Below are positions 5,795 through 12,476 of a DNA stretch of 14,376 bases, in pieces. Positions within the stretch are counted from its first letter, which is position 1. Each line of letters begins with the position of its first letter. The notes beneath the pieces are model-generated. The model saw only the letters and a program-made list of their open reading frames with translations, was not told the DNA's origin and did no database searches. This stretch comes from Campylobacteraceae bacterium. Lineage in GTDB: Bacteria; Campylobacterota; Campylobacteria; Campylobacterales; Sulfurovaceae. The position numbers and the translations under genes are program-made. The stretch is taken from assembly GCA_027030605.1 (NCBI GenBank), contig JALVEV010000056.1, forward strand, positions 1-14,376. Direction: 5' to 3'.

Positions 5795-7378
5795 ATGCCC
5801 TACCCCCAAATAACCCCAACCCAAATAGCTCAAAAACTCCAAAGACGTTTTAGCAAAGATGGTCACCTCTCTTTAGCCGATTTACCAAAACCCTCACAAT
5901 TCAAAGATATGGATAGAGCCACAGCTAGAATAGTAAAAGCGATTCATACTGGTGAGAAGATAATGCTCATAGGTGACTACGATGTCGATGGAGTAGTCTC
6001 TACAACGCTTATGGCTATGTTTTTTGATGAGATAGGGGTTGAGTTGGAGTGGATAATCCCTAACCGTTTTCGTGATGGTTATGGACTCTCCCCCAATCTA
6101 ATGCCTAGAGTTGAGGGGTTTGACTTGGTCTTTACTGTTGACAATGGTATCGCAGCTGTTGAAGCAGGTAAGATGTGTAGAGAGATGGGAATCGATTTAA
6201 TCATTACTGACCACCATATTGTTCCTGCAACTGTTCCAGAAGCTTACGCCATTGTTGACCAAAAACAGGAGGAGTGTCCTTTTCCTTACGAAGAGGTGTG
6301 TGGGGCACAGATTGCATGGTACCTTATAGCGTCACTTAGTAGGGCTTTAAATGCACAAATAGACCTAAAGGGATACCTTGGGTTGGTGAGCATAGCAATC
6401 ATCGCAGATATGATGCCTCTGCAACATATTAACCGTGCTATGGTTAAGGCAGGTCTACAACTGCTTAATCGCTCAGAACTACCTGCTATTAAAGCCTTTA
6501 TGCAACGTTTAGATAAAGTGGTTCTCAATGCTGAAGATATTGGTTTTCAGATTGCTCCTGTTTTAAACTCAGCAGGACGCATGGACGATGCCAAGTGGTC
6601 TGTAGAGTTTCTCTTAAGCTCCAATATCTACGATGCAAGAGTCCGTTTAGAGCGTCTAGTTGAGTTCAACGAAAACCGAAAAGCGATAGAGCAGAAGATT
6701 ACCGATGAGGCAACAAAACAGGTAGAGATAAACGATGATATTTTGGTCGTTGCAGGAGAGGATTGGCATGAGGGTGTTGTAGGGATTGTCGCTGCACGAA
6801 TTGGGCGACATTTTGAGAAGCCTTGTATTGTCTTGACACGAGATGAGTATGGTGACTTTAAAGGGAGTGGGCGTAGTTTTCATGTCTGTAACCTCTTTAA
6901 GGTAACTAGTCTCTGTCGCCCTCTTCTCAAAAAATTTGGAGGACATGAGGCGGCGATTGGTCTTAGTTTGGAAGCTCAAAATTTAGAGCAGTTTAAACAA
7001 GAGATACAGCAACACTATCAAGCTCAAAACTACTCAAAACAGCTCATTGACCCTGACATCTTAGGTGAGTTAAGTTTTTCAGATATTAACTTTGAGCTGG
7101 TAAATCTACTTAAAAGTTTTGAGCCGTATGGACAAGGAAATCCACGTCCAAAGTTCATTAGTACCAATGTTATTATAGAGGATGTTAATGAAATGGGAAA
7201 AGAGAAAGAGCATCGACGCTTCACCCTTTCACAAAATGGCATAACCCAACAAGCTGTCCTCTTTAAGACCAAAGAGGTTTTTCACATAGGAGAAGTGGTT
7301 TCAGTGATTTATGGGATTAATGAGAATCACTTTAACAATCGTATTACCTTGCAGTTGATGGTGGAGAAGATTTTTTAA
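5795..7378 (+). CDS. recJ: Single-stranded-DNA-specific exonuclease RecJ
   Basis: RecJ degrades single-stranded DNA 5' to 3' in recombinational repair, mismatch repair and processing of stalled forks. The DHH-family metal-binding motifs appear in order: DYDVDG (61-66), DNGIAA (116-121), TDHH (138-141) and D155 in IVDQKQ. The DHHA1 domain follows, with WHEGVVGIVAARI (about 324-336), SGRS near 358 and GGHEAAIG (382-389). A C-terminal OB-like domain contains YGQGNPRPKF. The 527 aa are somewhat shorter than E. coli RecJ (577) but have every core motif. The ATG at 5795 has AAAGGA 6 nt upstream. The gap to pyrG is 76 nt and holds palindromic sequence. The gene ends in a poly-A stretch before the promoter of the next small ORF. 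Confidence 0.96.
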   Translation: MPYPQITPTQIAQKLQRRFSKDGHLSLADLPKPSQFKDMDRATARIVKAIHTGEKIMLIGDYDVDGVVSTTLMAMFFDEIGVELEWIIPNRFRDGYGLSPNLMPRVEGFDLVFTVDNGIAAVEAGKMCREMGIDLIITDHHIVPATVPEAYAIVDQKQEECPFPYEEVCGAQIAWYLIASLSRALNAQIDLKGYLGLVSIAIIADMMPLQHINRAMVKAGLQLLNRSELPAIKAFMQRLDKVVLNAEDIGFQIAPVLNSAGRMDDAKWSVEFLLSSNIYDARVRLERLVEFNENRKAIEQKITDEATKQVEINDDILVVAGEDWHEGVVGIVAARIGRHFEKPCIVLTRDEYGDFKGSGRSFHVCNLFKVTSLCRPLLKKFGGHEAAIGLSLEAQNLEQFKQEIQQHYQAQNYSKQLIDPDILGELSFSDINFELVNLLKSFEPYGQGNPRPKFISTNVIIEDVNEMGKEKEHRRFTLSQNGITQQAVLFKTKEVFHIGEVVSVIYGINENHFNNRITLQLMVEKIF

Positions 7379-7396
7379 AAAAATAGTTATTTACTG

Positions 7397-7425
7397 TTGA
7401 CAATATTATATAAATTTAGTAAAAT
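7397..7425 (+). promoter_or_regulatory. Near-consensus sigma-70 promoter for the small ORF at 7459
   Basis: A perfect -35 TTGACA (7397-7402) and a -10 TAAAAT (7420-7425) are separated by exactly 17 nt in very AT-rich DNA. This is the best-formed promoter in the window. The predicted start near 7432 gives a leader of about 27 nt containing AAGGAG. Confidence 0.7.
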
Positions 7426-7458
7426 TAATTATTAATATTATTTTAAGGAGTTTAGACT

Positions 7459-7548
7459 ATGTTTATTAAATTATTACGATTTTTATTTATGAAAAAAGAA
7501 CAAAATTTAAACACAGTTCAAATTACAGTCAAACATGTAGAAGATTAA
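7459..7548 (+). CDS. Small ORF encoding a 29-aa peptide, unrecognised
   Basis: ATG to TAA encodes 29 residues: a hydrophobic, basic N-terminus (MFIKLLRFLF, residues 1-10), a polar middle (MKKEQNLN) and a beta-like tail (TVQITVKHVED). It has a strong AAGGAG (7445-7450) 8 nt before the ATG and a near-consensus promoter just upstream. Such signals are unlikely to be kept by chance. The N-terminal ten residues could lie along or insert into a membrane, but the segment is too short for a normal transmembrane helix. No family is recognised. It may be a small regulatory or membrane-associated protein, or a leader peptide for the 114-aa protein 62 nt downstream. If it is not translated, the transcript could be a small RNA. 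Confidence 0.6.
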   Translation: MFIKLLRFLFMKKEQNLNTVQITVKHVED

Positions 7549-7598
7549 AAAAATTAGTTATCTTTAGAGTTTTTGGTTCTTATTTAAACTAAATTCTC

Positions 7599-7604
7599 TA
7601 TAAT
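7599..7604 (+). promoter_or_regulatory. Candidate -10 element giving a leaderless mRNA for the gene at 7611
   Basis: A perfect TATAAT stands only 6 nt before the ATG at 7611, so transcription would begin at or next to the start codon. No Shine-Dalgarno precedes that ATG, which fits a leaderless message. No good -35 is visible. An imperfect inverted repeat (about 7566-7600, TAGAG with CTCTA) overlaps the region and may bind a regulator. Confidence 0.5.
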
Positions 7605-7610
7605 TTGACT

Positions 7611-7955
7611 ATGTTTAACAAAAAGAAAGAACGACTCTATATTTCAGAACTTTTAGATACTGAACCAGCTCTATCTTATCCATCATATTATCTCTTAAGT
7701 AGCTCTATGATGAAAAATGAGATGTTACATTATGCGTTAATTGCCTTACACTCTTTAGATTTAGAGCATTATCAACACCCTAGCTCTTATGAGGATATCT
7801 TTGCAATGTTTTCAGGAGGGATGTTTCCTATCTATAAAGAGATGTATGTGGTTGGTTACTTTGGAGGAAAGATGATGTATCTTGATACAGCAGGATGGAA
7901 GGGGATGCCTTGTACTCAAGATGTGTTTAAATTAGAAAATTGGATGGTCTGTTAA
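7611..7955 (+). CDS. Conserved-looking hypothetical protein, 114 aa
   Basis: An intact ORF with ordinary codon use, no signal peptide and no transmembrane segment. It is rich in aromatic residues and methionine: 'YPSYYLLSSSMMKNEMLHYALIAL', 'YEDIFAMFSGGMFPIYKEMYVVGYFGGKMMYLDTAGWKGMPC'. The predicted pattern is a helix-rich first half and a glycine- and strand-rich second half, with two cysteines near the end (in GMPC and at the C-terminus). I do not recognise a family. The ATG at 7611 is chosen because a TATAAT ends 6 nt before it. A TTG at 7605 in the same frame would add two residues and lies directly against the -10. The small ORF at 7459 lies 62 nt upstream and dacB 78 nt downstream, all in one direction. 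Confidence 0.8.
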   Translation: MFNKKKERLYISELLDTEPALSYPSYYLLSSSMMKNEMLHYALIALHSLDLEHYQHPSSYEDIFAMFSGGMFPIYKEMYVVGYFGGKMMYLDTAGWKGMPCTQDVFKLENWMVC

Positions 7956-7994
7956 AGAAAAGTTCTGTTGTTTATTATGCTTTAACCCCTTTTT
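7951..7994 (+). terminator. Weak terminator candidate after the 114-aa protein gene
   Basis: GTTAAAG (7951-7957) and CTTTAAC (7980-7986) form a perfect 7-bp inverted repeat with a 22-nt loop, followed by CCC and a run of five T (7990-7994). The stem overlaps the stop codon. It is AT-rich with a large loop, so it would be inefficient. Confidence 0.3.
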
Positions 7995-8033
7995 GACTAT
8001 TATCATAAAAAAAGATTTATAAAGGTTATGGAA

Positions 8034-9449
8034 ATGGGGTTTATAAAAAGAGTATTTTTTACTATCTTTATATTTGTAAGTAGTAGCAGTTTTGCAGTTA
8101 GTATTCCTGATGATTTAGCACAAGAGATTTCTACAATACCTTTAAATAAACAGAACTATAGTATCTATATTCAAGCTGTTGATTCACACTATCCTATTGC
8201 CTCATGGCAAACGCATGTTGTTCGTAAACCTGCCTCTGTGATTAAACTCTTGACTACTTATTCAGCCCTACTTAATTTAGGTTTTAACTATCGTTGGGAG
8301 ACTAAATTTTACTATACTGGAAAGATTCGTAATGGTATTTTAAGAGGTGATTTATATGTTAAAGCTTCGGGGGATTCTACACTTGAGACTAAAGATTTAG
8401 ACACTATTGTCGCACAGGTTCATGCTCATGGAATTCGTAAGGTTCAAGGAAATATCGTTATAGATAGAACACTTTTTAGTGTCTCCTCTCGAAATAACTC
8501 TGGATTCGATAAAAATATCTATAGTCCGTATAATGCAATGCCTGACGCAATTATGTTTAATAAGCGAAAGAGTACATTTTGTATTACTCCTCATTCAAAA
8601 AGAGCTAAAATTGTAAAAGATGTACCTGATGGAAGTTATAAGATTGTCAATAATCTACGGATTGTTGGTGGTTCCTGTCGAAGAGGTCGTTCTTGGCCAA
8701 AAGTTCACATTAAGACCAATTCCTCTTCTCGTTCAACTATTTTTTTGTCAGGAAAACTCTCTCGTAATTGTGGTACAAGAAAAATCTGTAAAGTTGTCTC
8801 TATGCCCCACCGAGCATTCTACTATGCATTAAAAGAGAAACTTTTAGAGAGTGGTATTAAAGTAACAGGTACACTAAAATTAAAAAAAGTTCCTAAAAAA
8901 GCGAAATATCTCTTCTCTCACTACTCTGAACCTTTGGAGAGTGTTATCTCAACTATTGCTAAGAAGTCAGATAATTTAATGGCACGACAACTATTTTTAA
9001 CTCTAGGAGCGACTCTATACTCACCTCCAAGTACACTTTATAAAAGTAGAAAAGCAGTAGAGAGAACACTTAAAAAATACCATATTTTAGAGGGTAGAAC
9101 CTATATTGAAAATGGTTCAGGTCTCTCACGTACAGCACGAGTAACGGCTAAAACTTTAGCTAATCTTCTTAATCATGCCTATCAATATTATGGAGAACGC
9201 TGGATGAATACCCTCTCTATTGCAGGGATTGATGGTACTATTCATAACCGTTTTAAATACTCAACTGTCTTTGGTAGGGCATGGATGAAGACAGGAACTA
9301 TTAAAGGGGTTAAAAATATTGCTGGGTATGTTGAAGGGGCTTCTGGACAACGTTATGTGGTAGTGGTATTGGTTAATGACCGTCATGCACATGCTTATGG
9401 TGCAAAATTGGCAAATAGAGTGATTGAATGGGTGGCAGATACACAATGA
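8034..9449 (+). CDS. dacB: D-alanyl-D-alanine carboxypeptidase/endopeptidase, PBP4 type (peptidase S13)
   Basis: A periplasmic low-molecular-weight penicillin-binding protein that trims or opens D-Ala peptide cross-links in peptidoglycan. A signal peptide is clear (MGFIKRVFFTIFIFVSSSSFA, about 1-21). Catalytic motifs of the S13 family are present: SxxK as S68-V-I-K71 in KPASVIKLLT, SDN at 312-314 in KKSDNLMARQ, and KTG at 419-421 in WMKTGTIKG. The family segments VKASGDSTL (about 109-117) and ENGSGLSR are also there. The 471 aa are typical. The insert between SxxK and SDN carries several Cys (C184, C215, C246, C252), which could form disulfides in the periplasm. The ATG at 8034 is preferred to 8028 because AAAGG (8021-8025) is then 8 nt away. 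The TGA overlaps the mobA start. Confidence 0.93.
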   Translation: MGFIKRVFFTIFIFVSSSSFAVSIPDDLAQEISTIPLNKQNYSIYIQAVDSHYPIASWQTHVVRKPASVIKLLTTYSALLNLGFNYRWETKFYYTGKIRNGILRGDLYVKASGDSTLETKDLDTIVAQVHAHGIRKVQGNIVIDRTLFSVSSRNNSGFDKNIYSPYNAMPDAIMFNKRKSTFCITPHSKRAKIVKDVPDGSYKIVNNLRIVGGSCRRGRSWPKVHIKTNSSSRSTIFLSGKLSRNCGTRKICKVVSMPHRAFYYALKEKLLESGIKVTGTLKLKKVPKKAKYLFSHYSEPLESVISTIAKKSDNLMARQLFLTLGATLYSPPSTLYKSRKAVERTLKKYHILEGRTYIENGSGLSRTARVTAKTLANLLNHAYQYYGERWMNTLSIAGIDGTIHNRFKYSTVFGRAWMKTGTIKGVKNIAGYVEGASGQRYVVVVLVNDRHAHAYGAKLANRVIEWVADTQ

Positions 9450-10021
9450 TACAGCCCTACTCTACAGCCGTTATCTTAGCAGGTGGTAAAAGCTCTCGTA
9501 TGCAACGAGATAAAGCTCTACTTCCCTTTGGAGAGAGCAACTCTTTAGCCGAGTTTCAATATAGACGACTCTCTAAGCTTTTCTCTAAAGTCTATATCTC
9601 CTCTAAAAATAATAAGTTTGATTTTGATGTAGAAGTTATTGCAGATAGATATGAGGAGGCTTCACCCTTGGTAGCTTTGGTATCAATATTTGAGACTTTA
9701 GAGGAGATAGAGGAGGTTTTTCTTTTGAGTGTTGATGCACCTTTTGTGAGTGAAATGGTCATTGATACCCTCTATAAGAACAGTTGTTCTGTAGATGTGG
9801 TTGTTGCTCAATCTAGCAATGGTTTAGAGCCTCTATGTGCTATCTACCGTAGAAGTTGCTTAGTGGAAGCAAAAAGGGCTTTAGAGGCAAATATGCATGG
9901 ACTGCACTCTCTTTTTAAAAAGTTACAGATAGAGAGAGTTCAGATTGAAGATGAAACTGCATTTATGAATCTAAACTACCCCTCAGAGTATGAGATAGCT
10001 AAGAAGAGATGGCGTAGTTAG
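9446..10021 (+). CDS. mobA: Molybdenum cofactor guanylyltransferase (MobA-like)
   Basis: MobA joins GMP from GTP to molybdopterin to make the bis-MGD cofactor used by nitrate, formate and related reductases in anaerobic respiration. The N-terminus has the nucleotidyltransferase signature LAGGKSSRM-QRDKALLPFG (11-28), and D97 in VDAPF corresponds to the metal-binding aspartate. LNYPSEY near the C-terminus matches the closing NxP segment. The 191 aa are normal. The ATG at 9446 overlaps the dacB TGA in an ATGA arrangement, suggesting translational coupling; an in-frame ATG at 9428 inside dacB is less likely because it adds residues before the conserved core. The gene ends tail-to-tail with the LysR gene, overlapping by 4 nt. 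Related nucleotidyltransferases such as MocA are a weaker alternative. Confidence 0.85.
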   Translation: MIQPYSTAVILAGGKSSRMQRDKALLPFGESNSLAEFQYRRLSKLFSKVYISSKNNKFDFDVEVIADRYEEASPLVALVSIFETLEEIEEVFLLSVDAPFVSEMVIDTLYKNSCSVDVVVAQSSNGLEPLCAIYRRSCLVEAKRALEANMHGLHSLFKKLQIERVQIEDETAFMNLNYPSEYEIAKKRWRS

Positions 10022-10938
10022 CCTAATATTGTCTTCTCTTGTATCATCTGTCTCATCATGCTTTGAGCAAAGGTGACAAACTTGTTGAAGAGGTCACTTT
10101 TATATTTGTCTTTATGGTAAATCATATAGAAGTTACGTTTACACTCAAAGTTGCGTAGTGGTACTTGAATGAGTTTTTTCTCTTCTAATTCACGTGTAAC
10201 TGCTATTTTAGAGATACAGGTAAGACACTGATGGTTAATAAGAAGTGATTTAATAGATTCAGTATGTCCAAGCTCTAAAAAGATATTAATATGGTCTACT
10301 TTATCTTTGACATAGTCTAAAAAGACTTCTCGTGTTCCTGAACCCTCTTCTCTTAGTACCCACTTTTTATCTTGTATGGTATCTATAAAACACTCATCTT
10401 TTAGTGACTCATCAGTAGTAACAACTACTAACTCATCAATACCAATAATAGTTTTAATGATTTCAGGGTCATTGACCACACCTTCAATAAAGCCAACATC
10501 AAGTTCACCCTCCTTTATGAGGTCGACAATTTTTTTAGTATTGCCCTCTTTAAGAGCCACTTTTACATCAGGGTAGGTATTCATATAGGAGCAGATAATA
10601 GGAGGCATAAGGTAATCAACAATGGTCGTACTCGCTCCGACACGAACCATACCTTTGTTGACACTGTTTTTAAACTCATACTCAATATCGTTTATTTTTT
10701 TTAAGATGGGGGTCACCTCTTTTTCAAAAGCACGACCCATTTCGTTGAGGATAAGTTTTTTATTGATTCTATCAAAAAGAGGATTACCTAAAATTTTTTC
10801 TAACTCTTTAATTGCCATGGAGATAGCTGACTGACTAAGACCCATCGCTTTAGCTACATTGGTAAGGTGACCCTCTCTAACGACGTTTAAAAATATTTCA
10901 AGTTGACGTAGGGTTAATTTATCTTTTTTCTCTTTCAT
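10018..10938 (-). CDS. LysR-family transcriptional regulator
   Basis: A 306-aa LysR-type DNA-binding regulator. The N-terminal winged helix-turn-helix (about residues 8-66) reads LTLRQLEIFLNVVREGHLT...LSQSAISMAIKELEKILG, followed by FDRINKKLILNEMGRAF. A linker helix (about 67-90) and a two-lobed effector domain (about 92-295) follow, with the typical 'VRVGASTTIVDYLMPPII' and 'DVGFIEG' segments. It resembles the CysB/CbbR-like group in Campylobacterota, but the effector and targets cannot be read from sequence. The start codon lies 7 nt after a perfect TATAAT on the minus strand with no Shine-Dalgarno, so the mRNA may be leaderless. The 3' end overlaps mobA by 4 nt. No divergent neighbour exists, so its targets are probably elsewhere, apart from autoregulation. 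Confidence 0.92.
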   Translation of the reverse strand: MKEKKDKLTLRQLEIFLNVVREGHLTNVAKAMGLSQSAISMAIKELEKILGNPLFDRINKKLILNEMGRAFEKEVTPILKKINDIEYEFKNSVNKGMVRVGASTTIVDYLMPPIICSYMNTYPDVKVALKEGNTKKIVDLIKEGELDVGFIEGVVNDPEIIKTIIGIDELVVVTTDESLKDECFIDTIQDKKWVLREEGSGTREVFLDYVKDKVDHINIFLELGHTESIKSLLINHQCLTCISKIAVTRELEEKKLIQVPLRNFECKRNFYMIYHKDKYKSDLFNKFVTFAQSMMRQMIQEKTILG

Positions 10939-10945
10939 GAAAAAT

Positions 10946-10970
10946 ATTATATCAAAAAAATAGTCTATTT
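10946..10970 (-). promoter_or_regulatory. LysR gene promoter with overlapping palindrome
   Basis: On the minus strand TATAAT (10946-10951) is 7 nt from the start codon. Just upstream, between -10 and -35, lies the perfect 6-1-6 inverted repeat AAATAG-T-CTATTT (10958-10970). LysR-type proteins bind dyads of this ATA..TAT kind, so the position suggests negative autoregulation. Confidence 0.45.
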
Positions 10971-11033
10971 CTCTAATAAAGATAAAAAAAATTTAATATC
11001 TATGACAAAGGTAATGATTAAAAATGGTATAGA

Positions 11034-12029
11034 TTAAATTAAATCAACGCCCTTTTCACCTTTTATCATCGCACCTATAACATAGGCATCTGTATTGGCA
11101 CAGATAGCCTCTACATCTTCGCCATTAACTACTAAGACCATTCCTACACCCATATTAAAGGTTCTAAACATCTCCTCTTCATCAACATAATCAGCCATAA
11201 ATTTAAAAACAGGAAGCACTTTAATGCTCTCTTTAGAGATTTGAGCTCTAAGCCCATCAGGAAGTACACGAGGTAGATTTTCAACAATCCCCCCACCTGT
11301 AATGTGAGCAAGAGCAACAATTTTGTCACGGTTGGCTTTAAACTCTTTGACATAGATACGTGTTGGCTCTAAAAGTGTCTCAATAAGAGGTTTACCGTTA
11401 AACTCTGAATCTAAGCTCATACCCAATTTATCAAAAAATAGTTTTCTTACAAGTGAGTAACCATTTGAGTGAACTCCTGAACTTGGAAGTGCCAAGATAA
11501 CCTGCCCCTCTTTGACATTAGATACGGTGTCCATCTCACTCTTCTCTGCAATACCTACTGCAAAACCTGCCAAATCAAAGTCGTCATCTGAGTACATTCC
11601 TGGCATCTCAGCTGTCTCACCACCTACAAGAGAACACTCTGCTCTTCTACACCCCTCTGCAATTCCTGCCACTACATCTTTTGCATTTTCAGGTACTAAT
11701 CGACCTGTCGCGTAGTAGTCCAAAAAGAACATAGGCGTTCCAAAGTTACAGATAAGGTCGTTGACACACATCGCAACAAGGTCAATTCCTACAGTATCAA
11801 ACTTATTACTCTCAATCGCGAGTTTGAGCTTGGTTCCAACTCCATCAGTTGCTGAAAGAAGTACAGGCTCTTTGTACCCTGTTGGAAGTGCATAAGCACC
11901 AGCAAATGAACCAATACCTCCAATAACGTTTGCGTCAAATGTTGATTTTACATCTGCCTTAATTGCTTCGACGAAGTTGTTTCCCGCGTCAATATCGACA
12001 CCAGCATCTTTGTATGAAATGTTTGCCAT
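11034..12029 (-). CDS. purM: Phosphoribosylformylglycinamidine cyclo-ligase (AIR synthetase)
   Basis: PurM closes the imidazole ring: FGAM plus ATP gives AIR, the fifth step of purine synthesis. AIR is also the precursor from which ThiC makes the thiamine pyrimidine. The 331 aa are close to the usual 330-350. Family motifs are SYKDAGVDIDAG (5-16), LLSATDGVGTKLKLA (57-71), the VAMCVND segment, VGGETAEMPGMY (135-146), 'SSGVHSNGYSLVR' and AHITGGGIVENLPR. The start at 12029 has AGGA about 7 nt upstream. A small thiamine-binding-protein gene precedes it by 48 nt in the same direction, so both probably share a promoter in the divergent region near 12420. The gap to the LysR gene is 95 nt and contains a T8 run on the minus strand but only a weak stem. 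Confidence 0.97.
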   Translation of the reverse strand: MANISYKDAGVDIDAGNNFVEAIKADVKSTFDANVIGGIGSFAGAYALPTGYKEPVLLSATDGVGTKLKLAIESNKFDTVGIDLVAMCVNDLICNFGTPMFFLDYYATGRLVPENAKDVVAGIAEGCRRAECSLVGGETAEMPGMYSDDDFDLAGFAVGIAEKSEMDTVSNVKEGQVILALPSSGVHSNGYSLVRKLFFDKLGMSLDSEFNGKPLIETLLEPTRIYVKEFKANRDKIVALAHITGGGIVENLPRVLPDGLRAQISKESIKVLPVFKFMADYVDEEEMFRTFNMGVGMVLVVNGEDVEAICANTDAYVIGAMIKGEKGVDLI

Positions 12030-12077
12030 AAGTTGTCCTAAAGTTGTGATTAAAAAATTGCGACATTATATCTAAAG

Positions 12078-12392
12078 TTAGCTGTTTAACTTTCGTCCAA
12101 GTTTCTCCTCTACGGAGTTGACTTTTTTGTCCAGTCGCCCTACTGAACCCTCTCGCCAATCAATCTTGATAGAGGAGTAGATTCGACCACAATCTTTCTG
12201 TAACTCTTCATAGGCTTTGTTGATAACAGCTAACACCTCTTCAACGGTCTCTCCCTCAATAATTGTACCCATTGGGGTAAGCTGATAGGCTAAGCCACTT
12301 CTATCGACAATATCTAAAACTCGTGCTACAAAGGCACTCTTACTTTGTGTCTGTTCTGTTGGAAACATTGAAAACTCTACTAATGCTGACAT
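12078..12392 (-). CDS. MTH1187/YkoF-type thiamine-binding protein
   Basis: A 104-aa ferredoxin-like-fold protein of the MTH1187 (DUF77) family, whose relatives such as YkoF bind thiamine or its pyrimidine moiety. It shows the family pattern: strand MSALVEFSMFPT, helix SAFVARVLDIVDRSG, strand YQLTPMGTIIEGE (the TPMGT.IEG motif is diagnostic), helix VEEVLAVINKAYEELQ, and a last strand with IKIDWREG. The basic tail 'VGRLDKKVNSVEEKLGRKLNS' is typical. An upstream in-frame ATG at 12422 would add ten residues; 12392 is chosen because AGGAG stands 6 nt before it and the conserved MSALVEFS start follows. It is first in a likely two-gene operon with purM. Its role, thiamine-pathway binding or buffering, is inferred from the family. 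Confidence 0.85.
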   Translation of the reverse strand: MSALVEFSMFPTEQTQSKSAFVARVLDIVDRSGLAYQLTPMGTIIEGETVEEVLAVINKAYEELQKDCGRIYSSIKIDWREGSVGRLDKKVNSVEEKLGRKLNS

Positions 12393-12476
12393 CTTAACTC
12401 CTAATTTTAATGACAGTATCATACATAAAAGAGAGTTTAACTATGTTAAAATGGCGAATAAATTAGGAGATGTAAA
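12393..12476. promoter_or_regulatory. Divergent promoter region between thiamine-binding protein and TPR genes
   Basis: This 84-bp AT-rich gap serves both directions. On the plus strand TAAAAT (12447-12452) is a -10 candidate, followed by TTAGGAGA before the ATG at 12477. On the minus strand TATGAT (12418-12423) is a -10 candidate, followed by TTAGGAG before the ATG at 12392. -35 elements are not clear on either strand. Confidence 0.45.

Noticed and set aside
9428..9445. Earlier mobA start inside dacB
   Set aside because: Adds six residues before the conserved core; the ATGA overlap at 9446 is the usual coupled arrangement.
10990..11034. Terminator after purM (ATCTAT/ATAGAT stem then T8 on the minus strand)
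   Set aside because: Only six A/T-rich pairs with a 25-nt loop; too weak to list, though the T run makes it possible.
12393..12422. Longer N-terminus for the thiamine-binding protein
   Set aside because: AGGAG lies 6 nt before the ATG at 12392, and the family starts at the MSALVEF strand.
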